In this document: one piece after another, positions 10,465 to 20,231 of the stretch
Numbering within the stretch: the stretch's first letter is position 1
How the letters are laid out: every line of letters begins with the position of its first letter
Origin: SHZI01 sp041396045
GTDB taxonomy: Bacteria > Pseudomonadota > Gammaproteobacteria > Steroidobacterales > GCA-2729495
Assembly: GCA_041396045.1 (NCBI GenBank)
Contig: JAWKZI010000012.1
Span: forward strand, 21,448-85,447
Length of the DNA: 64,000 bases
Direction of reading: 5' to 3'
The notes under the pieces: model-generated
The model's database searches: none
What the model saw: only the letters and a program-made list of their open reading frames with translations
What the model was told of the DNA's origin: nothing
Position numbers and translations under genes: made by a program

Positions 10465-10890
10465 ATGGCTCGGGAGTTCACTCGAAGTCGCAGGGTCGAG
10501 GAGCAGATTCAGCGCCTCCTGGCGGACGTCTTTCGCACTGAAATTCGGGATCCCAGAGTCGCTGATGTTGTCGACCCACAGGTGAAGGCATCGCGGGATC
10601 GTTCCGTTGCATGGATTCAGTACGGGCTGCTGGATACCGGTGCCGAAGCGAATGAGGAGACTCTTGCCGAGGTTCAGTCCGGCCTGGAAAGCGCGGCTGG
10701 TTACATCAGAACGAGGCTGGCCAGCGAGATGTCGACCCGTACCGTTCCTGAATTGCGCTTCAAGTTTGATGATGGTCCGCAACGGCGTCGTGATCTGGAG
10801 AGGCTGATTGATGCTGCCGTCGCTGCGGACGCGAACAACAATCCGGATAGCGACGCCGATTCTGACCCGGATACCAGCGGGAAGCTGTGA
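10465..10890 (+). CDS. rbfA: Ribosome-binding factor A
   Basis: A 141-residue protein of the RbfA family (KH-type fold) used in late 30S maturation and cold adaptation. N-terminal MAREFTRSRRVEEQIQRLLADVF and the core sequence IRDPRV...VDPQVKASRD followed by VPELRFKFDD are diagnostic. The C-terminal ~20 residues are Asp/Asn-rich and poorly conserved (NNNPDSDADSDPD). The TGA at 10888-10890 overlaps the truB GTG start at 10887, so the two genes are likely translationally coupled. Confidence 0.95.
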   Translation: MAREFTRSRRVEEQIQRLLADVFRTEIRDPRVADVVDPQVKASRDRSVAWIQYGLLDTGAEANEETLAEVQSGLESAAGYIRTRLASEMSTRTVPELRFKFDDGPQRRRDLERLIDAAVAADANNNPDSDADSDPDTSGKL

Positions 10891-11915
10891 GCGGGGTGAC
10901 CCAGCGGCGGTCTCGCCGTCACCTGGATGGGCTATTACTGCTGGACAAGCCGTCCGGGGTCACATCGAACGGAGCATTGCAGCGGGTCAAATGGCTATAT
11001 CAGGCCCGCAAGGCGGGCCATACGGGCAGTCTAGACCCCCTTGCCAGCGGAATGCTGCCCATCTGCTTCGGAGAAGCCACAAAGTTTGCCGGCTATCTGC
11101 TGGATGCCAACAAGACCTACCGTGTGCAGGCGCGCTTCGGGATCCGTACAGATACCGGTGATGCCGAAGGCCAGCCCGTCGAACAAAGCAATGCGCCCGG
11201 ACCGACTCCTGCGGCTATGGAAGTGGCGCTGGCCAGTTTGCGTGGGCCAATCCAGCAGGTCCCACCGATGTATTCCGCACTGAAGGTCCAGGGACAGCGC
11301 CTGTACGCACTGGCGCGAGCTGGCAAGGAGGTGCCACGAGCTCCCAGACCGGTGCATATCCATGAGTTCGTGCTGGAGACCTACGACCCGGAAACGCCGG
11401 TGTTTCGCGTCGAGTGCACCAAGGGAACCTATATCCGGACGCTGATCGAGGACCTCGCTGCCCAACTGGGCACCCTGGCCCATGTCGTGGCGCTTCGGCG
11501 GCTGTCGGTGGGTCCATTCAGCGAGGAAGCCATGGTCGACCTGGCTGCTCTGGAGGCAGTTGTAACTCCCTCAGGCGCCGATGGTGGCCCGCCTGCGGGC
11601 GATGACGCCTGCTACAGGTCTTCCGCCCAGGTGGGCATTCTGGACGCATTCCTGAAGCCACTGGATGCGGTTCTGCCCGAATGGCCAATGGTTGAGCTGG
11701 AGGCGGCCTTGGCAGTCAAGATTTCCCAGGGAGCCACAGTTAACGTGCCCGTGACAGCGGTATCTGCCGGGCCGGTGCGTATATACAGCCCCGGGCGACA
11801 ATTCCTTGGAATTGGCGATCTGGAGCCGGGCGGCAGGCGGGTGGCTCGACGGCTTGTGGCCAGTAAATCCGTGATACCGCAAACGGGGTGTAACTCGGAC
11901 CGACACATGGTTTAG
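10887..11915 (+). CDS. truB: tRNA pseudouridine(55) synthase TruB
   Basis: A 342-residue enzyme that converts U55 of the tRNA T loop to pseudouridine. The catalytic motif GHTGSLDPLASGMLP places the nucleophilic aspartate at residue 50; VDKPxG-type sequence LLDKPSGVTS precedes it, and YSALKVQGQRLYALARAG and CTKGTYIRTLIEDLA follow. The C-terminal PUA-like domain (about 270-330) ends in a basic tail. The start is GTG at 10887 overlapping the rbfA stop. It is somewhat longer than E. coli TruB, with an insertion-like stretch near residues 225-250. Confidence 0.96.
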   Translation: MSGVTQRRSRRHLDGLLLLDKPSGVTSNGALQRVKWLYQARKAGHTGSLDPLASGMLPICFGEATKFAGYLLDANKTYRVQARFGIRTDTGDAEGQPVEQSNAPGPTPAAMEVALASLRGPIQQVPPMYSALKVQGQRLYALARAGKEVPRAPRPVHIHEFVLETYDPETPVFRVECTKGTYIRTLIEDLAAQLGTLAHVVALRRLSVGPFSEEAMVDLAALEAVVTPSGADGGPPAGDDACYRSSAQVGILDAFLKPLDAVLPEWPMVELEAALAVKISQGATVNVPVTAVSAGPVRIYSPGRQFLGIGDLEPGGRRVARRLVASKSVIPQTGCNSDRHMV

Positions 11916-11970
11916 AATAGGTCGGTTTTCAAGGGCAAATTCAAGACATTAGCAACAGGAGATGGCTTAG

Positions 11971-12240
11971 ATGCCGCACACGGCAGAAGTGAAGAGCAAG
12001 ATCGTAGACGAGTTCAAACGAGGTCCGACCGACACAGGTTCCCCCGAGGTACAGGTTGCGTTGCTATCGGCACGCATCACTGAACTGACTGAGCATTTCG
12101 CTACACACAAGAAGGACCATCACTCCCGCCAGGGTTTGCTGCGTCTGGTTAACCAGCGGCGCAAGCTCCTGGATTACCTGCGGTCAAGGGACAACGATCG
12201 TTACCGGGGTCTGATCGCCAGGCTCGGGTTGCGTCGATAA
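11971..12240 (+). CDS. rpsO: 30S ribosomal protein S15
   Basis: An 89-residue primary 16S rRNA-binding protein of the 30S platform. It has the typical length and motifs: DTGSPEVQVALLSARITELT, HFATHKKDHHSRQGLLRLV and NQRRKLLDYLRSRDNDRY. An AGGAG ribosome-binding site precedes the ATG. It sits between truB and pnp as in E. coli. In relatives S15 represses its own translation through a pseudoknot in the leader; I did not identify that fold here. Confidence 0.98.
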   Translation: MPHTAEVKSKIVDEFKRGPTDTGSPEVQVALLSARITELTEHFATHKKDHHSRQGLLRLVNQRRKLLDYLRSRDNDRYRGLIARLGLRR

Positions 12241-12251
12241 TCGCACGCGAG

Positions 12252-12280
12252 TGCGCCACCAGAACCTGATCGGTGGCGCA
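12252..12280 (+). promoter_or_regulatory. rpsO-pnp intercistronic hairpin
   Basis: A perfect nine-base-pair stem TGCGCCACC / GGTGGCGCA (12252-12260 and 12272-12280) with an 11-base loop and no T-run. It sits between rpsO and pnp, where E. coli has an RNase III-cleaved stem used in pnp autoregulation and a terminator. A processing or partial termination role is inferred. The remaining ~110 bases up to pnp hold no other clear signal beyond the AGGA before the start. Confidence 0.5.
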
Positions 12281-12389
12281 GAAATATCCAGATTTGGCGG
12301 TACGGTTGCCAACAAGGCAGCCGGCCCCGATTCCAATTGATTCAGGTTTTCAAGACATAGAAACAGCGGAAAAGAGTTAGGAAAATATA

Positions 12390-14477
12390 GTGGCGTCAAC
12401 GAAGAAGTCTTTTACCTACGGGCAACATCAGGTAACGATCGAGACTGGCGAAATCGCCCGTCAGGCCGGTGGTGCGGTTCTGGTCAGCATGGCCGACACG
12501 GTGGTGCTGGTTACCGCGGTGGCAAATCCCGACGGCAGCAGCCCGCGAGATTTCTTTCCGCTGACCGTAAACTACCAGGAAAAGACCTATGCGGCAGGCC
12601 GCATCCCGGGCGGGTTTTTCAAGCGTGAGGGACGCCCTTCAGAGAAGGAAACCCTGCTCTCCAGACTTATCGATCGGCCAATTCGCCCGCTGTTTCCGAA
12701 GGGCTTTCTTAACGAAGTCCAGGTTGTCGCCACGGTTATTTCCATGAATCCCGAGGTCGACTCTGACGTTCCGGCCATGCTGGGCGCCTCAGCAGCCCTG
12801 TGTCTGACCGGGGCGCCGTTTGCCGGTCCGATCGGTGGCGCACGGGTTGCCTATATCGATGGCAAGTACGTATTGAATCCGACCGCCACCCAACTGAAGC
12901 AGTCAAAGCTTGATCTGATGGTTGCCGGGACTTCCAAGGCAGTCCTGATGGTTGAGTCATCAGCCCACCAGTTGTCCGAACAGGTGATGCTGGATGCCGT
13001 GATTTTCGGGCACGAACAGATGCAGGTCGCAATCGAGAATATTCGCGAACTGGCCGCCGAGGCTGGTCGCCCCGCCTGGGACTGGAAGGCCCCCGTTGCA
13101 GATCCCGCCGTCTCCGAGGCCGTTGCCAAGGCCGTAGGGGATCGCATTGCGACTGCCTACCGGATTCGCGACAAGGGTGAGCGCTATGCAGCCATCGCCG
13201 AGATCAAGCAGGACGTGGTGGCTACCCTGGCGAGCGATGAAGCAGGTGCACCATCCAAGGCAGTCATTGGCGAAGCATTCGCCAAGCTGGAAAAGAAGGT
13301 CGTTCGAGGCCAGGTTTTGAGCGGAGAGCCGCGCATCGATGGTCGCGACACGCGCACTGTCCGGCCGATTACCATTCGAACAGGTGTGTTGCCCAGAACC
13401 CATGGTTCTGCGCTGTTTACCCGCGGTGAGACGCAGGCACTGGTGGTGACCACGCTGGGCACCGATCGGGACTCACAGATCATCGACGCTTTGACCGGCG
13501 AATTCCGCGACCGGTTCATGCTGCACTACAATTTTCCCCCGTACAGCGTCAACGAGACGGGCTTCATGGGGTCACCAAAGCGCCGGGAAATTGGTCACGG
13601 CCGCCTGGCTCGCCGCGGTATAGAAGCCGTATTGCCGGATATGCAGACCTTCCCGTACGTACTGCGCGTGGTGTCAGAAATTACCGAGTCGAACGGCTCC
13701 AGTTCCATGGCCAGCGTTTGTGGTACCAGTCTTGCGCTGATGGATGCAGGTGTGCCAATCCTGGCGCCGGTGGCTGGCGTAGCGATGGGCCTCGTCAAGG
13801 AAGGCGAACGCTACCAGGTGCTGACCGATATTCTGGGTGATGAAGATCATCTGGGCGACATGGATTTCAAGGGTGCCGGCAGTGCAAACGGTATTACAGC
13901 GCTGCAGATGGACATCAAGATTGACGGCATTACACGGGAAATCATGGAGAGTGCGCTGGCCCAGGCAAAGGATGCCCGCCTGCATATTCTCGACGAGATG
14001 AACAAGGTGCTGAATACCCACCGGCGTGAAATGTCCGACTGGGCGCCAACAATCATCACGATGAAGATTGATCCGGAAAAGATCCGCGATGTTATTGGCA
14101 AAGGAGGCGCTGTTATTCGCAGTATTACCGAAGAAACCGGTGCCACTATCGATATTGATAACGACGGAACAGTGAAGATAGCGTCCGTCAATGCAACGGC
14201 CGGTCGTGAGGCGAAGAGCCGGGTCGAGCTCATCACGGCGGACGTCGAGGTCGGCAGTGTCTATGAGGGCCGTGTGGCACGACTCATGGATTTTGGTGCG
14301 TTTGTCACCATCCTGCCGGGGCGCGACGGACTCGTACACATCTCGCAGATTTCCGATGAGCGCGTCGAGAAGGTAGGAGACAAGCTGCACGAAGGCGATA
14401 TCGTGCGGGTGAAGGTACTTGAAGTTGATCGTCAGGGCCGGGTCCGGCTCAGCATGCGGGGCATGGACACCCCCTGA
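12390..14477 (+). CDS. pnp: Polyribonucleotide nucleotidyltransferase (PNPase)
   Basis: A 695-residue phosphorolytic 3'-5' exoribonuclease and degradosome component. Two RNase PH domains: the first includes AGRIPGGFFKREGRPSEKE, the second HGSALFTRGETQALVV and the catalytic ILGDEDHLGDMDFK aspartates. A KH domain (IRDVIGKGGAVIRSITEETG) and an S1 domain (GSVYEGRVARLMDFGAFV) close the protein. Start is GTG at 12390 preceded by AGGA. It is the last gene of the operon, ended by a strong hairpin at 14508. Confidence 0.98.
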   Translation: MASTKKSFTYGQHQVTIETGEIARQAGGAVLVSMADTVVLVTAVANPDGSSPRDFFPLTVNYQEKTYAAGRIPGGFFKREGRPSEKETLLSRLIDRPIRPLFPKGFLNEVQVVATVISMNPEVDSDVPAMLGASAALCLTGAPFAGPIGGARVAYIDGKYVLNPTATQLKQSKLDLMVAGTSKAVLMVESSAHQLSEQVMLDAVIFGHEQMQVAIENIRELAAEAGRPAWDWKAPVADPAVSEAVAKAVGDRIATAYRIRDKGERYAAIAEIKQDVVATLASDEAGAPSKAVIGEAFAKLEKKVVRGQVLSGEPRIDGRDTRTVRPITIRTGVLPRTHGSALFTRGETQALVVTTLGTDRDSQIIDALTGEFRDRFMLHYNFPPYSVNETGFMGSPKRREIGHGRLARRGIEAVLPDMQTFPYVLRVVSEITESNGSSSMASVCGTSLALMDAGVPILAPVAGVAMGLVKEGERYQVLTDILGDEDHLGDMDFKGAGSANGITALQMDIKIDGITREIMESALAQAKDARLHILDEMNKVLNTHRREMSDWAPTIITMKIDPEKIRDVIGKGGAVIRSITEETGATIDIDNDGTVKIASVNATAGREAKSRVELITADVEVGSVYEGRVARLMDFGAFVTILPGRDGLVHISQISDERVEKVGDKLHEGDIVRVKVLEVDRQGRVRLSMRGMDTP

Positions 14478-14507
14478 TCAGCTAGCGACTCTGCACATCA
14501 CCAAAAA

Positions 14508-14546
14508 AGCGTGCCCCCACCAAAAATGGGGGCACGCTGGCTTTTG
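14508..14546. terminator. Strong (bidirectional) terminator between pnp and phaR
   Basis: A perfect 12-base-pair stem (14508-14519 with 14527-14538: AGCGTGCCCCCA / TGGGGGCACGCT) with a seven-base loop CCAAAAA. It is flanked by an A-run on the left and CTTTT on the right, so it can work in both directions for the convergent pnp and phaR transcripts. Confidence 0.85.
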
Positions 14547-14611
14547 CACGATCAATCAGGCGGTGATCTGAGCGGCCGATCCGACCGCTCAGACCCTCAA
14601 CCCGATATAGC

Positions 14612-15010
14612 CTAGCTGACGGCAGACATGCTGCTGTTAGGTACGGAGGGCGACATTCCAGTCCCCGTGGTCGAGGACACTGCTGTCGGCCGACTCGGAC
14701 CCGAAATGGCTGCTGTCAGCGCCCGGTCCAACCGTCCGCTGAGGTCGGGATCGCGATCCGTGGCACCCAGACGAATCATGCCGCCCAGGAACTCTGCGGA
14801 CAGCAGTGGAGTTGTACCACGCTGGCTGTCAGCAATAATCTGCAATAGAACCGGGGTCGTAATATCTGCCCCCGTTGCCTGCTCGACGATCTTGACCTGT
14901 GAGCCCTTGATGATCATCTCGCGAAGATCCTCAAGATTAACGTAACGGCTCTGCGCGGTGTCGTACAAACGACGGTTAACGTACTTCCTAATCAGTCTTT
15001 GCTCGCTCAT
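14612..15010 (-). CDS. phaR: PHA-type polyester accumulation regulator PhaR
   Basis: A 132-residue protein with the DNA-binding domain of PHB/PHA synthesis repressors: RLIRKYVNRRLYDTAQSRYV, NLEDLREMI and GADITTPVLLQIIADSQRG. PhaR represses granule-associated protein genes and is released by polyhydroxyalkanoate. I start at the ATG at 15010 (MSEQRLIRKYVN) because GGAAGGA precedes it by about eight bases; a longer in-frame version from 15082 has no such signal. No pha biosynthesis gene is nearby. The C-terminal third is low-complexity Ser/Thr/Pro and less informative. Confidence 0.88.
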   Translation of the reverse strand: MSEQRLIRKYVNRRLYDTAQSRYVNLEDLREMIIKGSQVKIVEQATGADITTPVLLQIIADSQRGTTPLLSAEFLGGMIRLGATDRDPDLSGRLDRALTAAISGPSRPTAVSSTTGTGMSPSVPNSSMSAVS

Positions 15011-15144
15011 GGCGGGTCCTTCCTCAATTCCAAACCTACTTACCGGATGGCTGTCGCCAACCTGGCGTCCTGTTGCCCCCAACCTGAGTTATAGACCCTT
15101 TATGACTGAATTAGTTCGCGGTGCAGCTAAAGAATAGTTCGGGT

Positions 15145-15161
15145 ATTCCCCTGAGGGGAAT
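15145..15161. promoter_or_regulatory. Palindrome upstream of phaR
   Basis: A perfect inverted repeat ATTCCCC-TGA-GGGGAAT in the 256-base gap between phaR and the dksA-like gene, about 135 bases before the phaR ATG. Its size suits a dimeric regulator site or a short hairpin. No function is known. The rest of the gap shows no gene. Confidence 0.35.
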
Positions 15162-15266
15162 TAATGATGAAAATCAACTTCTTATGGCGAGGCCATGGTT
15201 TGTGCGGAATTGGCTCTGGAGCGCATTGCGCGTTCCATCCAGGCCAAACCAGGCAACGAAGCTGGT

Positions 15267-16100
15267 TTAGCGGTAGCGGTCGTCCCGTTCGCCATACTGG
15301 CGTTCGGACAGTTCGCGACGCTCCTGTGCCTCTACGGACAGGGTGGCTACCGGACGGGCTTCGAGCCGTCTCAAACCAATTTCCTCGCCCGTTTCCTCAC
15401 AATAGCCGTAACTGCCATCATCAATACGCTCAAGTGCCGCAGTAATCTTTTTCAAAAGCTTGCGCTCCCGATCCCGGGTACGCAGTTCCAGGCCGAACTC
15501 GGACTCCTGGGTGGCGCGGTCGTTGGGATCGGGGAAGTTGCTGGCTTCATCCTGCATGTGATGGACGGTACGATCGACTTCCTCCATCAACTCCCGCTTC
15601 CAGGCCTGGAGGATCTGGCGAAAATGATCACGCTGTGCGGTATTCATGTACGGTTCGCCCGGCTGCAGGCGGTACGGGCGAACACCGTGAATCAGGGCGT
15701 CCGGATCGTACGGAATCCGGGTCGGCTGGGTGCTTTTGCGCGAACGGGTGGCGCGTTTGCCACCGCTGGTTTTGACGACGCCGGGTGCAGTCCGCACCAC
15801 CGTCTCCCGAACCTTTTTGGATTCCTTCGCTTTGGCCTTCGGACTTGCGGCTTTCACCGTCGCCTTGGCAGTCTTGGTCACTTTGGCGGCCGATTGTTTC
15901 TTGGTGGCTGTGGTTTTTGCCGCAGATTTGGCCTTGGTGGGCGCTTTACGGCTGGTGGTTGTTGCCACCTTTTTGGGTGCAGCTTTCTTGCTGGCGACTT
16001 TGCGACGGGCTGGTGCCATGGACTTCTTTGCGCCAGAGGCCGTCTTGGCCTTTGTCGATGAACTGCTCTTGCGTGCCGGTCGCTTCACTGCCGCCATCAT
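15267..16100 (-). CDS. dksA: DksA-type RNA polymerase regulator with histone H1-like N-terminal tail
   Basis: About 277 residues. The C-terminal ~120 residues are DksA: YMNTAQRDHFRQILQAWKRELME, a coiled-coil with the tip region FPDPNDRATQESEFGLELRTRDRER, and the globular zinc-finger region. Only one of four zinc cysteines remains (CxxT, 17 residues, SxxA). The N-terminal ~130 residues are Lys/Ala/Ser/Thr-rich with AAKK/KTA-like runs, as in histone H1-like and AlgP-type proteins. DksA (about 150 aa in E. coli) binds the polymerase secondary channel and works with ppGpp. The start at 16100 has AGGA six bases upstream. The tail may bind DNA; that is inference. Confidence 0.88.
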   Translation of the reverse strand: MMAAVKRPARKSSSSTKAKTASGAKKSMAPARRKVASKKAAPKKVATTTSRKAPTKAKSAAKTTATKKQSAAKVTKTAKATVKAASPKAKAKESKKVRETVVRTAPGVVKTSGGKRATRSRKSTQPTRIPYDPDALIHGVRPYRLQPGEPYMNTAQRDHFRQILQAWKRELMEEVDRTVHHMQDEASNFPDPNDRATQESEFGLELRTRDRERKLLKKITAALERIDDGSYGYCEETGEEIGLRRLEARPVATLSVEAQERRELSERQYGERDDRYR

Positions 16101-16218
16101 GAATAATCCTGGTCGAAATTCGAGCGCGGCATTATACATAGTGAATCCGCAACGGGAAGGGTCATTGCGTTGCCGCAAAAAGCCCGGATATTCAGCAAGT
16201 TGCGCGATCGTTGCTGTT

Positions 16219-16641
16219 CTAGGCCGATAGCATACCCGTGGGCGCGGCAGGGTGGGGAAGGACGACCGGTGTCAGGGGCGTCCAGCCTGGCTGGCGATGC
16301 TCCACGATTATCGAGGTGTAGATGCCGCCACGAACATTAAAATCTGCAGTAAGGCGCATATACAAGGGTGCGATGGCAGCTACCAGTTCATCCAGAATCT
16401 GGTTTGTTACTGCCTCGTGAAAAGCCCCGACGTTGCGGAATGCCCAGATATAGTTTTTCAGTGACTTCAGTTCGATACACAGCTTAGCGGGCACATATTC
16501 TAGAAGCAGTGTGGCGAAGTCAGGCTGGCCGGTCTTCGGGCAAAGGCAAGTAAATTCGGGCAGGCGCATGCAAATGGTATATGGCCGTGCTGGTGTCGGG
16601 TTCGGGAAGGATTCAAGAGTTGTGGTTGGTTTGAGTGTCAT
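16219..16641 (-). CDS. queF: NADPH-dependent 7-cyano-7-deazaguanine reductase (short, unimodular QueF)
   Basis: A 140-residue enzyme that reduces preQ0 to preQ1 in queuosine biosynthesis. The active-site motif FTCLCPKTGQPDF puts the nucleophilic cysteine at residue 34 and the aspartate at 41, the C-x6-D spacing of the B. subtilis type. CIELKSLKNYIWAFRNVGAFHE supplies the substrate-recognition and NADPH-side residues. It is half the length of E. coli QueF, which is bimodular. It stands divergent from smc, with only ~80 bases between the starts for both promoters. Confidence 0.95.
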   Translation of the reverse strand: MTLKPTTTLESFPNPTPARPYTICMRLPEFTCLCPKTGQPDFATLLLEYVPAKLCIELKSLKNYIWAFRNVGAFHEAVTNQILDELVAAIAPLYMRLTADFNVRGGIYTSIIVEHRQPGWTPLTPVVLPHPAAPTGMLSA

Positions 16642-16722
16642 GAGCGTACCCTGTCGAAATAATCTACAATAAGCGCACGTTTCCCGTTAGCTTAGCTTCT
16701 CTCTCCCGGGCGTCCAGACCTT

Positions 16723-19700
16723 ATGCGACTCAGCAAGATCAAGCTTGCGGGATTCAAGTCATTTGTAGACCCAACAACCGTCCAGTTTCCCAGCAATCTC
16801 GTGGGCGTGGTCGGACCCAACGGCTGTGGCAAGTCCAATATTATCGACGCAATTCGCTGGGTAATGGGCGAGACGTCGGCCCGCCACCTGCGCGGCCAAT
16901 CGATGGAGGACGTGATCTTCAATGGTTCGAGTTCACGCAAGCCCGTGGGCTCGGCGTCGGTCGAACTCTGCTTCGACAACTCTGCAGGCACGCTTGAGGG
17001 TCAGTTTGCCAGCTACGCTGAGATTTCCATTCGCCGGACCGTCACACGCGATGGCGTTTCGCAGTATTTCCTGAACAATACCCGCTGTCGCCGCAAGGAT
17101 ATTACCGGACTGTTTCTGGGTACCGGGCTGGGTCCGCGAAGCTACGCCATTATCGAACAGGGCATGGTCTCGCGGCTGGTGGAGGCCAGGCCCGAAGAGA
17201 TGCGGAATTATATCGAGGAAGCTGCCGGCATCTCCAAATACAAGGAGCGCCGTCGGGAAACCGAGATCCGCATGGGCCATACGCGGGAAAACCTGTCCCG
17301 GCTCAACGACCTCAGGGACGAGGTGGAGAAGCAACTGAAGCATCTGCAGCGCCAGGCACAGGTGGCCGAGCGCTACAGAAATTACAAACAAGAGGAGCGC
17401 CAGCTGGAAGCCGAGTTGCTGGCTATCCGATTGAATGAACTTGAGCACGGACTGACGGCCCAGCGCCACAGCCTTGCAACTCGCCAGACTGCGATGGACG
17501 CAGAACTGGCCAATCAGCGGCAGGTTGAGCGGGACATCGAAAGCGCCCGCGCCGAGCACGTCACTGCCAGCGAATCCTTCGCAACGACACAGGCGAGTTA
17601 TTACGCCGTACAAGGGGAAATCGCGCGGCTGGAGCAAACGCTGGCTCACGCGCGCGAACTGCGGGAGCGTGAACGTCTCGATCTGGCTCGAGCACGGGAA
17701 AGCCTCACAGGCGTCCTGGTTGAAGTCGAACGGGACGCACGAACACTCGCGGAGATAGAGTCGGGTATAGCCGGCTTTGAGCCGGAACTGGCGACTGCCC
17801 GTGCCACTGAAGCGACCGCTTTAGCCGAATTGCAAGCCAGTGAATCCGCGTTGAATGCCTGGCAGGAAAGCTGGCACGCCTTCAATCTGGATGTTAAGGA
17901 GCACCAGCAAAACCGGCAGGTCGAACAGACACGTCTGGAGCATCTGGGCGCCCATAAAGCCAGACTGGAAAAGCAGCTTCAGTCCGTCGAGGGAGAGCGG
18001 CGCTCTATTTCCATCGTTGAGGTCGAGGCCCGGCTCAACGCGCAGGACAAGATTCAGACTGACGTCCAGTTGTCGCTGACCAGTGAAGCTCAAGCTCTTG
18101 AAGATGCAGGCCACAGGCTTGGCACCCAGCAGGAAGCTGAACAACGTCTGGGTAGTGAAATCGAGCAGTTACATGGCAGCCTGGAGGCTCGACGTGGTCG
18201 GCTGGAAGCCTTGCAGGCAATCAGGAAGCCGCTCTCGGGATCGACAAGCAGAACGACGAAGACATTCTCGGCAATTGGCTGGCCGAAACTGGCCTGGCCA
18301 CCCGCAAGCGCCTGGTTCAGCAAATGGCGGCCGACAGTCGATGGACGCACGCCGTAGAGACGGTACTCGGAGATTTTCTGCAAGCCGTTTGCGTAGACGA
18401 CAGTGGCAGCCACGCCCGATCACTGCCGGATGCCACGCTGATTTTGCTGGATGGCACGGACAGCGGCTTCCCGGCCACTGCCGACACTCTGGCCGCGCAT
18501 GTAAAAAATGCCGGTGCCGTGCATGGCGTTCTGGCCGGAATCCTGTGTGCAGACTCGCTAGAGGATGCCTTGCAACGTCGTGCGAGCCTGAATCCAGGCC
18601 AGTCGATCATCACGCCGGACGGCATCTGGTTGGGTATCGGCTGGGTGCGCGTCAATCACGGTCAGCGCTTCGTGGGCATGATGGCTCGCGAGCAGGAGAT
18701 CAGGGATCTTGAGAATGATCTTGGCCGTGATGAAGCCAGGCTGGCGTCACTGGGCAGGGACCGCAACAGCCTTCGCGCACAGATCGATGCGCTCGAACGC
18801 GAGCGTCAGCAGATCCAGCTGCGCCTTGCGGATGCAAATCGTCAAAGTCTGGAATCTGCCTCTTTGGCGGCTACCCTGCATCAGGAGCTGGTGCGGGCCC
18901 GCAGTCGCCTTGATGTGCTCCAGCAGGATGACGAGTCTGTACGCCGTGAACTGGAAGAACTGCAAAGTGTGATTGGCGAAGCCCGTGATCGCCTTGCTTC
19001 AGCGGAAGACAGCCTTGCTGAACTGGAACTCAAAAGTCCCGCGCTACGCGCCGAGCAGGACGGGCTACTGGTGCGATACAACACAGCGCGGGAAACCGCA
19101 GAGTTGCATCGTGCCGCCGTTGGCAAGGTTGTCATTGAGTTTGAGAGTCGTCGGGCTGCCCAGGGTGCGGCACAGGCCTCGCTCGATCGCGTCATGCAAC
19201 AGCGGGATCAACTTCAGCAGCGGATTGCGGAGCTGGAGTCGCGAGCCCAGGGTAGCGAACAACCGCTGCAGGATTATCAACGCGAGCTGGATGCCGAACT
19301 TGCCAGGCAGATTGAAGTGCAGGCCGAACTGGCCAGGCAACGCGAGAATCTCGGTACCGTCGAACAAATTGTGAAGTCCGGTGAATCCCGGCGGCATGAG
19401 CTCGAGAAATCGGTGAATGCCCAGCGAGAGGCACTCGAGGCGCTCCGCATGCAGGTTCGGGAGCTGGAAGTGCGCGGAGAAGCACTGAGCGAACGGTTTA
19501 CTGCCACCGGTCTGGTCCTTGCCGATGTGGCGGCGCAAGTTCCACCAGATGCTGATCCGGAGCAGTGGGACCAGCGTCTCGCAAAGACACGGAACTCAAT
19601 CGAACGACTTGGCCCGATCAATCTGGCTGCCATCGATGAGTTCTCGGAGCAATCTGAACGCAAGACCTACCTTGATGCGCAGCACGCAGATCTCTCAGCG

Positions 19701-20222
19701 GCACTCGAGACCCTGGAACATGCCATCCGGAGAATCGATCGCGAGAGTCGCACCCGCTTTCAGGAGACCTTCGACAATATCAATGCGGGGCTCAAGACAC
19801 TTTTCCCGCGGCTGTTCGGCGGTGGGCATGCCTATCTGACTCTCGAGGGCGATGACTTGCTAAGTGCCGGGGTGACCGTGATGGCCAGACCCCCTGGCAA
19901 GCGCAACAGCAATATTCACCTCTTGTCTGGTGGTGAAAAGGCCCTGACGGCCGTGGCATTGATCTTTTCCATCTTCGAACTCAATCCGGCCCCCTTCTGT
20001 CTGCTGGATGAGGTTGATGCGCCATTGGACGAAGCGAATGTCGGCCGTTTCTGTGAGATAGTTCGAGAGATGTCCAAAGCAGTGCAGTTCATAGTTATTA
20101 CGCACAACAAGACCACAATGGAAATGACCAAACAGTTGACGGGTGTAACGATGAATGAGCCAGGTGTTTCACGACTGGTGGCGGTCGATATTGACGAGGC
20201 CGTCAAACTCGTTGCGAGCTAG
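16723..20222 (+). CDS. smc: Chromosome segregation/condensin ATPase SMC (one frameshift)
   Basis: About 1166 residues after repair. Frame one holds the Walker A GPNGCGKS (residues 31-38), the signature YIEEAAGISKYKERRRET and the first coiled coil. Near 18215 the frame changes and continues with the hinge region (WTHAVETVLGDFLQAVCVDD), the second coiled coil, the ABC signature LLSGGEKALTAVAL and Walker B FCLLDEVDAPLD. The span is one base short of a multiple of three. It works with ScpA and ScpB, both encoded at 28.6-30.2 kb. Its neighbours zipA and ligA follow as usual. Confidence 0.95.
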
Positions 20223-20231
20223 GCGCTCATC

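Noticed and set aside
15195..16061. A 288-codon open frame on the plus strand
   Set aside because: It is antisense to the DksA-like gene. The Lys/Ala-rich tail produces a stop-free complement, and no family pattern is seen in the translation.
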